DNA of 47,762 nucleotides. Source: Bacteroidetes bacterium QS_8_68_28. GTDB lineage: Bacteria; Bacteroidota; Rhodothermia; Rhodothermales; Salinibacteraceae. The stretch spans positions 1 to 47,762 of the forward strand of contig PXTS01000087.1 of NCBI GenBank assembly GCA_003022485.1. Reading direction: 5' to 3'. Both the position numbers and the translations under genes were made by a program. The notes below the pieces were generated by a model. It saw nothing but the letters and a program-made list of their open reading frames with translations, had not been told where the DNA came from and searched no databases. Shown here in pieces: positions 33,264 through 41,895 of this stretch (its first letter is position 1; the number at the start of each line of letters is the position of its first letter).

Positions 33264-34862
33264 ATGCGCTTCGCCACGCTCCTGCGACGCCTTGCCAACG
33301 CCCGGCTGCTCCCCGCGAGCGGCACGGGTGCGGTGCGGCCCGACCGGGCGCTTCCCGAGGCGACGCGCGACACCGAGATCGATCACATCGCCGATGACAG
33401 CCGCCAGGTTGGGCCGGGCGGTTTGTTCGTCGCCGTGCGCGGCCACGAGACCGACGGGCACCAGTTCATCGAGCAGGCGGTCGAGAACGGGGCGGCGGCT
33501 GTGTTGTGCGAAGAGGTGCCGGAAGGAAACGGCGGTTCCATCGAGTCCGCCGACCCCCTCCCCGCCGAGGCCGCCGCTGGGGACGGGGCCGCTGTGCGCT
33601 CCGCCGGCGAGGCGGCGTTCGTGCGCTCCTGCGACACGCGCGCGGCGCTGGCGGAAGCGGCGGCGGCCTTTCACGGCGACCCCTCGCGCGAGCTCAAGCT
33701 GGCCGGCATCACCGGCACCAACGGCAAGACGACGACCGCCTACCTCGTGCGCCACACGCTCCGCGCACTCGGCGAGCAGACGGCCCTCATCGGCACGATG
33801 GAGACGGACCTGGGCACCGGCGCGAAAGGCTCCGCGCTTACCACGCCCGGGCCGGTCCAGCTTCAGAGGATGCTGCGCACCGCTGTCCAAAACGGCTGCA
33901 CCGCCGGCGCGGTAGAGGTCTCCTCCCATGCGCTCGACCAGGAGCGCACGCGCGCCACGCGCTTCGCGGTGGGCATCTTCACCAATCTGACGCCGGAGCA
34001 CCTCGACTACCACGGCACCCTCGAGAAGTACCGCGCGGCCAAGAAGCGTCTCTTCGACACCCTTCCCGCCGGTAGCGTGGCCCTCTACAACGCCGATGAT
34101 AGCGCCGGCGAAGCGGTCGCGGCCGACGCGAAAGCGCGCACCATCTCCTTCGGCGAAAGCGGCGACGTGCGCCTGGAAATCGTCGAAAATCACCTGGACG
34201 GCCTGCACCTGCGCCTCGACGGGGCCGCCCCGCGTGCCTTCCGGCTGGTGGGGCGCTTCAACGCCTACAACCTCGCCGCCGCCTACGGGGCCGCCCGCGC
34301 GATGGGCTACCGCCAAGACGAAACCCTCGACGCCCTCGCCGAGGCCCCGCCCGTGCCGGGCCGCTTCGAGCAGCTGCGCTTTTCCGAAAACGAGGGCGAA
34401 GGAGAGCGCGCCGTCGTGGTGGACTACGCCCACACCCCCGACGCGCTGGAGAACGTCTTGCAGGCCCTCCGCAATCTGAAAGACGAGGCCGCCACGCTGT
34501 GGTGCGTCTTCGGCTGCGGAGGCGACCGCGACCGCACCAAGCGCCCCGCGATGGGCCGCGCGGCCGAGCGCTTGGCGGACCGCGTCATCGTCACCAGCGA
34601 CAACCCGCGCACCGAAGACCCCGGCGCGATCATTGAGGAAATTCGCGGCGGGCTGAAGACGCCGGAGGACGTGCTTTTCGTGGAGGACCGGCGCGCGGCG
34701 ATTCGGGAGGCGGCGCGCCAGTCGCAGAACGGCGACGTAATCTTGATCGCCGGGAAGGGACACGAAACCTACCAGATCGTCGGTACCGACCGGCAGCCTT
34801 TCGACGACCGCAAAGAAGCGAAGAAGAGCTTCGGAAATGCCCCCGCCGGTGGCAATACTTAA
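33264..34862 (+). CDS. murE: MurE, UDP-MurNAc-tripeptide synthetase (probably meso-DAP adding)
   Basis: A 532-residue cytosolic Mur ligase that adds the third residue to the peptidoglycan precursor. The ATP loop is ITGTNGKTTTAYLV; VEVSSHALDQERT and FTNLTPEHLDYHGTLE follow. The specificity motif DNPR (SDNPRTEDPGA) is the one linked to meso-diaminopimelate addition, so the wall is probably DAP type. An insertion rich in Ala/Gly/Glu (about residues 95-125) separates the first domain's strands. murF, the usual next gene, is absent, as in many Bacteroidota. ATG 33264 follows GCGAAAGCTC with no Shine-Dalgarno. Confidence 0.96.
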   Translation: MRFATLLRRLANARLLPASGTGAVRPDRALPEATRDTEIDHIADDSRQVGPGGLFVAVRGHETDGHQFIEQAVENGAAAVLCEEVPEGNGGSIESADPLPAEAAAGDGAAVRSAGEAAFVRSCDTRAALAEAAAAFHGDPSRELKLAGITGTNGKTTTAYLVRHTLRALGEQTALIGTMETDLGTGAKGSALTTPGPVQLQRMLRTAVQNGCTAGAVEVSSHALDQERTRATRFAVGIFTNLTPEHLDYHGTLEKYRAAKKRLFDTLPAGSVALYNADDSAGEAVAADAKARTISFGESGDVRLEIVENHLDGLHLRLDGAAPRAFRLVGRFNAYNLAAAYGAARAMGYRQDETLDALAEAPPVPGRFEQLRFSENEGEGERAVVVDYAHTPDALENVLQALRNLKDEAATLWCVFGCGGDRDRTKRPAMGRAAERLADRVIVTSDNPRTEDPGAIIEEIRGGLKTPEDVLFVEDRRAAIREAARQSQNGDVILIAGKGHETYQIVGTDRQPFDDRKEAKKSFGNAPAGGNT

Positions 34863-34884
34863 AGCCCCGGTTCTTCTCTTTTTA

Positions 34885-34913
34885 GGAAGACCGCCCGTCT
34901 TGGGAAGACCGCC
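34885..34913. repeat. Tandem duplication, period 18
   Basis: GGAAGACCGCC occurs at 34885-34895 and 34903-34913 in the murE-mraY gap. Confidence 0.85.
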
Positions 34914-34943
34914 TGCCGCCTTCTTCGCTCCGCTTTTGGTTTC

Positions 34944-36026
34944 ATGCTCTACTACTTCATCCAGTATCTGGAAGCCACCTACGAGCCGACGGGCTTTCAG
35001 GTGTTTCAGTTTTTGACGGTGCGCGCTGCGCTGGCGGCGATCACCTCGCTCATTCTCGCGCTCTTCGGAGGACGATGGATCATCAACTGGCTGAGCCGGC
35101 AGCAACTCGGCGAGAGCGTCCGCGAGGGCGAATCGGCCGGGGCGGTGAGCCACGCGCACAAATCCGGCACGCCCACAATGGGCGGAATCGTGATTCTGAT
35201 GGCGGTGCTGGTCTCGACGCTCCTGTGGGGCGCGCTGGCGGAGGTCTACGTCTGGCTGGCCGTCCTGACGATGGCCCTCATCAAGATCGCCGCGCAGGTC
35301 GGGATCGGGGTCATCGTGGGGCTGGTGCTCTACTTCTGGCCGGGCTTTCAGGAGTTCCACACGATCACGTACCTGCCCTTCTTCAAAAACCGCGTTTTCG
35401 ACTACAACTTTCTCGAAGGGGTCGTGGCCTACGACATCGGCTGGGTCATTTACGTGCCGGTGGTCGTCTTCATCATCACCGCCGTCTCGAATGCGGTGAA
35501 CCTCACCGATGGCCTCGACGGGCTGACGACCGGCGTGAGCGCCTTCGTGGTGATGGGCCTGCTGGTGCTGACCTACGCTTCGGGCAACCAGCTCGCGGCC
35601 AATTTTCTGAACATTACCTACCTGCCAGGGGTCGGGGAGCTGTCGGTCTTCGTGGCAGCGCTGGCGGCAGCGTGCTTCGGCTTCCTGTGGTTCAACGGCT
35701 ACCCGGCGACGGTCTTCATGGGCGACACCGGCTCGCTGGCGCTGGGCGCGGCCATCGGCGCGGTCACGATCATGATCCGCAAGGAACTGCTCTTGCCGGT
35801 GCTCGGAGCGATCTACTTCTTCGAAGCCCTCTCGGTGATCTGCCAGACGCTCTGGTTCAAGTACACGCGCCGCACGCGTGGTCGGGGCGAGCGCCTGCTT
35901 TTGATGGCGCCGTTTCACCACCACTTCGAGGCGCGCGGCACCCACGAGTCGAAGATCGTCACGCGCTTCTGGATCATCACCGCCGTCACCGTCATCGCCG
36001 CGCTTTTGACCCTGAGAATTCGGTAG
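34944..36026 (+). CDS. mraY: MraY, phospho-MurNAc-pentapeptide transferase
   Basis: A 360-residue inner-membrane enzyme with about ten hydrophobic segments that makes lipid I from UDP-MurNAc-pentapeptide and undecaprenyl phosphate. It shows HKSGTPTMGGIVIL, the magnesium-site motif NAVNLTDGLDGL, FNGYPATVFMGDTGSLALGA, and the end APFHHHFEARGTHESKI. All are MraY hallmarks. Length and order (murE-mraY-murD) fit a Bacteroidota dcw cluster. ATG 34944 follows TTTTGGTTTC and begins a hydrophobic N-terminus. Confidence 0.97.
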   Translation: MLYYFIQYLEATYEPTGFQVFQFLTVRAALAAITSLILALFGGRWIINWLSRQQLGESVREGESAGAVSHAHKSGTPTMGGIVILMAVLVSTLLWGALAEVYVWLAVLTMALIKIAAQVGIGVIVGLVLYFWPGFQEFHTITYLPFFKNRVFDYNFLEGVVAYDIGWVIYVPVVVFIITAVSNAVNLTDGLDGLTTGVSAFVVMGLLVLTYASGNQLAANFLNITYLPGVGELSVFVAALAAACFGFLWFNGYPATVFMGDTGSLALGAAIGAVTIMIRKELLLPVLGAIYFFEALSVICQTLWFKYTRRTRGRGERLLLMAPFHHHFEARGTHESKIVTRFWIITAVTVIAALLTLRIR

Positions 36027-36088
36027 CTCGCTGCGGGGGCGGGCGTGCGGGAGCGAGGGAGCGAGGGAGTGACTTCTCCACTTGCGAA

Positions 36089-36121
36089 CGCCCACGCCCC
36101 CGCACTCCCATACTCCCACAC
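36089..36121 (+). repeat. CCCACACTCCC-type leader repeat before murD
   Basis: CGCCCACGCCCCCGCACTCC and on to 36121, 25 nt before the murD start. It matches the ftsL copy at 30639 with very few differences. Confidence 0.85.
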
Positions 36122-36146
36122 AGAACGGCAACGCACAAAAGAAGCA

Positions 36147-37610
36147 ATGCCTCTCGTTATGTCTCCTTCGCAAGTAAAAGACAAGGCCGCCACCGTCGTG
36201 GGCGGGGCGCGCAGCGGGCGGGCGGCGGCGCGGCTCCTGGCCGGGGCGGGCGCAGACGTGTTTCTCACCGAGCACGGCGAGGCAACGCGCGGGCTCGAGG
36301 AGGCGCTGCGCGAAGCGGGCATCCAGTACGAGTTCGGCGAGCACACGCGGCGCGCGCTGGAGGCGGACTTTTTCGTCGTGAGCCCGGGCGTGCCCTCCTC
36401 CGCGCCCATCGTGCGGCAGGCGCGGCGCGGCGGGCTGGCCGTCTACTCGGAGATCGAGGCGGCGTCGTGGTTTTGCGAGGCACCGGTCGTGGCGATCACC
36501 GGCACCAACGGCAAGACGACCACCACCAGCCTGGCGGGGCACTTCTTCCGGCAGCATGTTCAGCAAAAAGAGAGCAGCGACGGTGGCGAGGTCATCGTGG
36601 CCGGCAACATCGGCTATCCGTTCAGCGATTACGTGGCCGAGGCCACACCGCAGGACGTGGTTGCCCTGGAAGTCTCCAGCTTCCAGCTCGATCACATCGA
36701 CACGTTTCGCCCGCGCGTGGCCGCGCTTCTGAATGTGACGCCCGATCACCTCGACCGCTACGACAACAACTTCAACGACTACGCGCAGAGCAAATTCCGC
36801 CTCTTCGAGAACCAGCGGGAAGACGACGTGCTCGTCTACAACCACGACGACAATCTCGTGCGCGGTTTCGTCGAAAAGGTCGCCCGGCGGCGCGGGCTGA
36901 AGGCGCTGGCCTTCTCGACGCAGGCGGAAGTCGAAGAGGGCGCCTTCATCGACGACGAGGGGCGCATCATCTTTCGCATTCACGGCCAAGAGGAACCGCT
37001 TATGCTGGCTGACGAACGCGCGCCCTCCCTGCGGGGGCAACACAACCTGCAAAACACGCTCGCGGCGGCGATCTCCGCGCGCATCATGGAGGTGCGCTCC
37101 GAGATCCTGCGCGAGAGCCTGACGACGTTTGAGGGCGTGCCGCACCGGCTGGAGCTGGTGCGCACGACCTCGGCGGCGGGCGTCCCCAGCGGCAACGGCC
37201 CCAGCGGCAACGGCCCCGGCGCGCAGGGCGTGCGCTGGGTCAACGACTCGAAGGCCACCAACGTCAACGCCGTCTGGTACGCGCTGGAAAGCTTCGACGC
37301 GCCGGTCGTCCTGATCGCCGGGGGGCGCGACAAGGGCAACGACTACTCTGCGATCAAGCCGCTCTTGCGCGAGAAGGCGCGTGCCGTGATCGCCCTGGGC
37401 GAAAGTGCCGATACGGTGATGCGCGAACTGGGGGCGGAGGGGCCCGAAAGCGAGCGCGTGGCGACGATGGAGGAAGCCACGCGCGCGGCCCAGCGCCTGG
37501 CCCGCGACGGCGACGTGGTGCTTTTGAGCCCGGCCTGCTCGTCGTTCGACATGTACGAAAACTACGAAGAGCGCGGCGACACTTTTCGGCGACTGGTTCT
37601 CAACTTGTAG
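36147..37610 (+). CDS. murD: MurD, UDP-MurNAc-L-Ala:D-Glu ligase
   Basis: A 487-residue cytosolic Mur ligase that adds D-glutamate. The N-terminal Rossmann part is followed by ITGTNGKTTTTSLAGHFF, VALEVSSFQLDHIDTFRPRV, LLNVTPDHLDRYDN, and the C-terminal WVNDSKATNVNAVWYALE and AGGRDKGNDY motifs. A Gly/Ser/Asn-rich loop PSGNGPSGNGPG (about 347-358) is a 15-bp in-frame duplication. ATG 36147 starts the homology; upstream in frame is the leader repeat. The TAG stop abuts a 98-bp inverted repeat. Between mraY and ftsW. Confidence 0.95.
   Translation: MPLVMSPSQVKDKAATVVGGARSGRAAARLLAGAGADVFLTEHGEATRGLEEALREAGIQYEFGEHTRRALEADFFVVSPGVPSSAPIVRQARRGGLAVYSEIEAASWFCEAPVVAITGTNGKTTTTSLAGHFFRQHVQQKESSDGGEVIVAGNIGYPFSDYVAEATPQDVVALEVSSFQLDHIDTFRPRVAALLNVTPDHLDRYDNNFNDYAQSKFRLFENQREDDVLVYNHDDNLVRGFVEKVARRRGLKALAFSTQAEVEEGAFIDDEGRIIFRIHGQEEPLMLADERAPSLRGQHNLQNTLAAAISARIMEVRSEILRESLTTFEGVPHRLELVRTTSAAGVPSGNGPSGNGPGAQGVRWVNDSKATNVNAVWYALESFDAPVVLIAGGRDKGNDYSAIKPLLREKARAVIALGESADTVMRELGAEGPESERVATMEEATRAAQRLARDGDVVLLSPACSSFDMYENYEERGDTFRRLVLNL
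37184..37213 (+). repeat. In-frame tandem duplication in murD, period 15
   Basis: CCCCAGCGGCAACGG is repeated exactly at 37184-37198 and 37199-37213, and encodes the doubled PSGNG in a surface loop. It is the only clear member of this duplication class inside a gene. Confidence 0.95.
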
Positions 37611-37708
37611 ATGGTGGATCGTGGATGGTAGATGGTTTTCGCCCAGCAACGCGCCCGCCACGCGAAAACCATTCACAAACAAGCGAGCGCAGCGAGCGGA
37701 CGATCCAC
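37611..37708. repeat. Dcw repeat B, inverted pair after murD
   Basis: ATGGTGGATCGTGGATGG and on starts at the base after the TAG of murD. ATGGTTTTCGC (37632-37642) is exactly inverted as GCGAAAACCAT (37662-37672) around a 19-nt loop, and GTGGATCGT (37614-37622) is inverted at 37700-37708. Similar to the element after ftsA and the arm at rsmH. Confidence 0.85.
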
Positions 37709-37743
37709 TCGACTGAAAAACAGCGACATCCTCCTTCCAGCTC

Positions 37744-38880
37744 ATGACCGCAACGCTCAAAACGTACTGGAACGGCCTCGGGGCTGCCGACCGCTACGTG
37801 GCGTGGATCGCGCTGGCGCTGGCGGCGCTGGGCGCGGTGGCCGTCTACAGCGCGACGGCGTTTCTCGCGGGCGGCGCGGGGACGACGGACTACCTCGCGC
37901 GCCACGTGGTGCGCATCGGCGTGGCGCTGGGGGCGATGGCGCTCTTCAGCGTGATCGACTACCGCTTCCTCGCGCGCATCAGCAAGCCGCTCCTGATCGG
38001 AGCACTGGGGTTGCTGGTGGCAGTGAAGCTCGTCGGCGTGGCGCGCGGCGGGGCGCAGCGATGGATCGAGCTGGCGGGCGTCGGCTTCCAGCCCTCGGAG
38101 CTGGCGAGAGGGGCGCTCCTGCTCTACGTGGCGACACTGCTGGTGAGAAAGCAGGGCTACATCAAGAGCTTCGGGCGCGCCTTTACGCCCGTGTTCTTCT
38201 GGGTTTTCGCCACCATCGCGCTGATCGGGATGGACGACCTCTCGACGGCCTTCATCGTGCTCATGGCTGTGATGCTGATGTGCTTTGTGGCGCGCGTGAG
38301 CGTCCTCCAGCTCGGCGGGCTGGCGGCGGCGGGGCTGGCGGGGGCGTTCCTGCTCCTCTGCTTCTCCCCCAACCGGGCGGCGCGGATGGAGGCGTACACC
38401 GGCATGAACCTCTTCCCCGGCACCGAAACGGAGAAGGCGCTCGGCGAGCGCGCCGAGGGCTACCAGGCCAAGCAGGCCAAGATCGCCATCGCGCGGGGCG
38501 GGCTGCTGGGGGTGGGACCGGGCAAGGGCGTGCAGCGCGACTTCCTGCCGGCGCCCTACAACGACTTCATCTTCGCCATCGTCGCGGAGGAGTACGGGCT
38601 GTTGGGGGCGGGCGTGCTGCTGGTGCTCTTCGGGGCCTTTCTCTTTCGCGGGCTCATGCGCATCGCCCGTCATGCGCCCGACCCCCTGGGGCTGGTGCTG
38701 GCAACGGGCCTCACCGTCACCGTCGCGCTCTACGGCTTCGTGAACGCGGGCGTGGCCTGCGGGCTGCTCCCGGTAACGGGCCTGCCGATGCCGATGGTCT
38801 CCTACGGGGGTACGGCGATGCTCTCCAACGGCATCATGCTCGGCATTCTTCTCAACATTTCTCGCCATGCGGCCGGGTAA
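37744..38880 (+). CDS. ftsW: FtsW, septal peptidoglycan glycosyltransferase (SEDS)
   Basis: A 378-residue inner-membrane SEDS protein with about ten hydrophobic segments that polymerises lipid II at the septum with FtsI. It has WIELAGVGFQPSELARGALL, the catalytic-Asp region DDLSTAFIVLMAVMLM, GLLGVGPGKGVQRDFLPAPY, NDFIFAIVAEEYGLLGA, and the end LPMPMVSYGGTAMLSNGIML. These match FtsW/RodA signatures; the position next to murG favours FtsW. ATG 37744 follows CCTTCCAGCTC with no Shine-Dalgarno. Confidence 0.95.
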   Translation: MTATLKTYWNGLGAADRYVAWIALALAALGAVAVYSATAFLAGGAGTTDYLARHVVRIGVALGAMALFSVIDYRFLARISKPLLIGALGLLVAVKLVGVARGGAQRWIELAGVGFQPSELARGALLLYVATLLVRKQGYIKSFGRAFTPVFFWVFATIALIGMDDLSTAFIVLMAVMLMCFVARVSVLQLGGLAAAGLAGAFLLLCFSPNRAARMEAYTGMNLFPGTETEKALGERAEGYQAKQAKIAIARGGLLGVGPGKGVQRDFLPAPYNDFIFAIVAEEYGLLGAGVLLVLFGAFLFRGLMRIARHAPDPLGLVLATGLTVTVALYGFVNAGVACGLLPVTGLPMPMVSYGGTAMLSNGIMLGILLNISRHAAG

Positions 38881-38923
38881 GGCCCGGCAGGGGCGCCCCC
38901 TGCGGTGTTTTTCGGCAACGCGG

Positions 38924-38953
38924 CTCCCGCACACCCACACTCCCGCACCCAAC
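38924..38953 (+). repeat. CCCACACTCCC-type leader repeat before murG
   Basis: CTCCCGCACACCCACACTCC and on, ending directly before the murG ATG (38954). Just upstream GGGGCGCCCC and GTGTTTTT (38890-38912) could form a weak hairpin after ftsW. Confidence 0.8.
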
Positions 38954-40123
38954 ATGCCCAGACCTCCACGCATCCTTTTGGCCGGCGGCGGCACGGGCGG
39001 GCACGTCTACCCCGCCGTCGCCATTGCCGATGCGGTCAAAGAGATCGCCCCCGACGCGGCGATTATGTTCGCCGGCACGCGCGACCGCATGGAATGGGAA
39101 AAGGTGCCGGAAGCCGGCTACGAAATCCGCCCGATCACCGTAAGCGGCGTCCAGCGCCGCCTCACGGCCGAAAACCTCAAGTTCCCCTTCAAACTGGCGA
39201 AGGGCATGATCGACAGCTTCCGCCTCGTCGGCGACTTCGACCCGGATGTGGCCGTCGGCACGGGCGGTTACGTAAGCGGGCCGGTGCTGCTGGCGGCCAC
39301 CCTGCGGGCCCGCCCGCTGGTCCTCCAGGAGCAGAACGCCTACGCCGGTCTCACCAACAAACTGCTCTCGCGCCGCGCCGCGCAGGTGCACATCGCCTTC
39401 GACGAAGCGCGCGACTACCTCTCGAACGTGCCGTGTATCCTAAGTGGCAACCCGACGCGCAGGGCGCTCAAAGAGGCCGCGCGCTCGGAGGGCCGCGCGC
39501 ACTTCGATGTGCCCGAGGAGGCGACGCTACTCTTGCTCACGGGCGGCTCGCTGGGCAGCCGGGCGCTCAACGACGCGATGGAGGCGCACTACGCGGCGCT
39601 CCTGGAAGACCATCCGGAACTGCACATCCTCTGGCAGTGCGGCGCGCGCTACTACGACGCCCTTTCGGGCCGCGTGGAGACCGAAACCGGACCCGGCGAG
39701 CGGATGAATCTGGTGAAGTTCATCGACCGCATGGACCTCGCCTACGCCGGGGCCGACCTCGCGCTCTGCCGCGCCGGCGCCATCACGTGCTCGGAGCTAA
39801 TGGTGACGAAGACGCCGTCGGTGCTGGTCCCCTCACCGAACGTCACCGAAGACCACCAAACCAAAAACGCCCGCAGCATGGAAAAGGAGGGCGCGGCCGT
39901 CCTCCTGCCCGAGCCCGAACTGGACGACCGCTTCGCCGGCGAGGTGCGCGACCTGCTGGCCTCCGAGGAGCGCCGCCAACAGATGGCCCGCGCCGCCGGC
40001 CAGCTCGCCCGCCCCGACGCCGCCCGCCACATCGCCCACAGCGTGCTCTCGCTGGCGGGCTGGAGCGGCGCAGGGGAAAGGGAAAAGAAAAAAAGGGAAG
40101 AGGGAGGCAACACCGAAACGTGA
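38954..40123 (+). CDS. murG: MurG, lipid II-forming GlcNAc transferase
   Basis: A 389-residue peripheral membrane GT-B glycosyltransferase that adds GlcNAc to lipid I. The glycine-rich GGGTGGHVYPAVAIAD opens the protein; VGTGGYVSGPVLLAA, LQEQNAYAGLTNKLLSRRA, TGGSLGSRALND and the donor-site RAGAITCSELM follow. The C-terminal 15 residues (EREKKKREEGGNTET) come from a 36-nt purine run (40072-40107) that looks like a spacer element rather than protein evolution. ATG 38954 directly follows the leader repeat. The end is 210 nt before the chosen murC start. Confidence 0.96.
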   Translation: MPRPPRILLAGGGTGGHVYPAVAIADAVKEIAPDAAIMFAGTRDRMEWEKVPEAGYEIRPITVSGVQRRLTAENLKFPFKLAKGMIDSFRLVGDFDPDVAVGTGGYVSGPVLLAATLRARPLVLQEQNAYAGLTNKLLSRRAAQVHIAFDEARDYLSNVPCILSGNPTRRALKEAARSEGRAHFDVPEEATLLLLTGGSLGSRALNDAMEAHYAALLEDHPELHILWQCGARYYDALSGRVETETGPGERMNLVKFIDRMDLAYAGADLALCRAGAITCSELMVTKTPSVLVPSPNVTEDHQTKNARSMEKEGAAVLLPEPELDDRFAGEVRDLLASEERRQQMARAAGQLARPDAARHIAHSVLSLAGWSGAGEREKKKREEGGNTET

Positions 40124-40332
40124 AACGACCGCCCGCCGCGCCCCGACAAGCTGACCGCTAAAAGCTGAAGGCTGACAGCTAAACCGCCATGCCGAAAGCA
40201 GCAAATTACATACCGCCCGCCGCGCACCGCGAACAGCGGGGGCCGGGGAACGAGTACGAAAGGTCACGTGCCTCTGGCAAAGCGCGCGCCTTCTGCACTC
40301 GCTCCTCCAAGCCCGACTTTCCCGAAGCAGCG

Positions 40333-41871
40333 ATGAGTCAGCAGCAAGAACGACGCAGCCAACCGGCCCTGGGTCGCATCCAGCAGATCCACATGGTGGG
40401 GATCGGCGGGATCGGCATGAGCTCGGTCGCCGAGGTGCTCCTGAACCGGGGCTACCACGTGACCGGCTCGGATCTCAAGACCAGCGACGCGACCGCCCGC
40501 CTCGAAGAACTGGGCGCGCGTGTTCACGAGGGCCACGCCGCCAGCCAGGTCGGCGAGGCCGACGCGGTGGTCTACTCCTCGGCGGTCAACCCCGAGACGA
40601 ATCCCGAGACCATCGAGGCCGAGCAGCGCCGCATCCCGCTCATTCCACGCGCCGAGATCCTGGGCGAGCTGATGCGCATGAAGTTCGGCATCGGCATCGC
40701 CGGGACCCACGGCAAGACGACCACCACCTCGATGGCCGGGATGGTCACGACCGAGGGCGGCTTCGATCCCACGATCATCGTGGGCGGGAAGGTGACGGTC
40801 TTCGGCTCGAACGCCGTGGCCGGGCAGGGCGACGTCATCATCGTGGAGGCCGACGAGTACGACCGCACCTTCTTGCGCCTCACCCCCGCGCTGGCGGTCA
40901 TCACCAACATCGAGGCCGACCACCTCGACACCTACGCCGACCTCGAGGACATCAAGAGCGCGTTCGTGCAATATGCCAACGCGGTGCCGTTTTTCGGGGC
41001 GGCCATCTGCTGCCTCGACGACCCGATGGTGCAAGAGATCATCGGGCAGATCGAGCGGCGCGTGGTGACGTACGGCACGAGCCGCCAGGCGGAGATCCGT
41101 GCGGAGAACATTCGCCAGGAGGGGCGGCGCACCGTCTACGACGCGTACAACCGCGAGGAGCGCCTCGGCGAAATCGAACTCCAGGTACCCGGCGTCTACA
41201 ACGTGCGCAACTCGCTCGCAGCGGTGGCCGTGGGGCTGGAGTTGGAGACGCCCTTCGAGAAGATCAAAGAGGGCCTGAGCCTTTTCAGCGGGGTCGAGCG
41301 GCGCTTCCAGCAAGTGGGGGAGACCGACGAAGGCGTGCTCGTCCTCGACGACTACGCGCACCACCCCACCGAGATCACCGCTACGCTCGAGGCCGCCTCC
41401 GTCGGCTGGCCGGAGCGGCGGCTCGTGGCCGTCTTCCAGCCGCACCTGTACAGCCGTACGCGCGACTTTCAGGACGACTTCGCGCGCGCGTTTTTCAACG
41501 CCGATACGCTCGTCGTGACGGACGTGTACGGCTCGCGCGAGGACCCCATCGAAGGCATCGACGGCGAGCTGCTGGCCGAGGGGGCCGTGCGCTACGGCCA
41601 CCGCGACGTGCACTATGTGGAAGACAAGGAAGAACTGCCCGACTTCCTCGGCGAGCACGTGCAGCCGGAGGACCTCGTCATCACGCTCGGGGCGGGCGAC
41701 GTGTACCGCTACGGCCAGCGCTTTCTCGATCAGCGGTCCGACGACCTCTCCGGGGCCGCCGCGCCCCCCCCGCCGCGCGCCGACGCCAACGGCGCCCCTG
41801 CCGAAAACAACCCGATGCAAGAAGAAACGCCTGCGCAGGAAGACGCGCCGGGCGGCAACGCGACTTCGTGA
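40333..41871 (+). CDS. murC: MurC, UDP-MurNAc:L-alanine ligase
   Basis: A 512-residue cytosolic Mur ligase that adds L-alanine, the first residue. Signatures: HMVGIGGIGMSSVAEVLLNR, IAGTHGKTTTTSMAGMV, EADEYDRTFLRLTP, NIEADHLDTY, GVERRFQQ, and DDYAHHPTEITATLEA. The last 45 residues (SGAAAPPPPRADANGAPAEN and on) are a Pro/Ala/Glu tail beyond the usual end. ATG 40333 was used because it begins close to the first conserved strand. An ATG at 40189, directly after GACAGCTAAACCGCC, could give 48 more residues of unusual composition and cannot be excluded. Confidence 0.95.
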   Translation: MSQQQERRSQPALGRIQQIHMVGIGGIGMSSVAEVLLNRGYHVTGSDLKTSDATARLEELGARVHEGHAASQVGEADAVVYSSAVNPETNPETIEAEQRRIPLIPRAEILGELMRMKFGIGIAGTHGKTTTTSMAGMVTTEGGFDPTIIVGGKVTVFGSNAVAGQGDVIIVEADEYDRTFLRLTPALAVITNIEADHLDTYADLEDIKSAFVQYANAVPFFGAAICCLDDPMVQEIIGQIERRVVTYGTSRQAEIRAENIRQEGRRTVYDAYNREERLGEIELQVPGVYNVRNSLAAVAVGLELETPFEKIKEGLSLFSGVERRFQQVGETDEGVLVLDDYAHHPTEITATLEAASVGWPERRLVAVFQPHLYSRTRDFQDDFARAFFNADTLVVTDVYGSREDPIEGIDGELLAEGAVRYGHRDVHYVEDKEELPDFLGEHVQPEDLVITLGAGDVYRYGQRFLDQRSDDLSGAAAPPPPRADANGAPAENNPMQEETPAQEDAPGGNATS

Positions 41872-41895
41872 TTTTTCGATCCCTGTACGGGCGCG

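Noticed and set aside
31095-37760. A stop-free minus-strand frame of about 2,200 codons across ftsI to murD
   Set aside because: It is exactly antisense to five well-conserved genes, its composition is Arg/Ala/Gly/Val-rich, and no domain is recognisable. GC-rich codon use removes stops from the opposite strand.
40189-40332. murC start at ATG 40189
   Set aside because: The 48 added residues look like translated spacer, and the Mur fold begins after 40333. It remains possible because the leader word before 40189 resembles other leaders.
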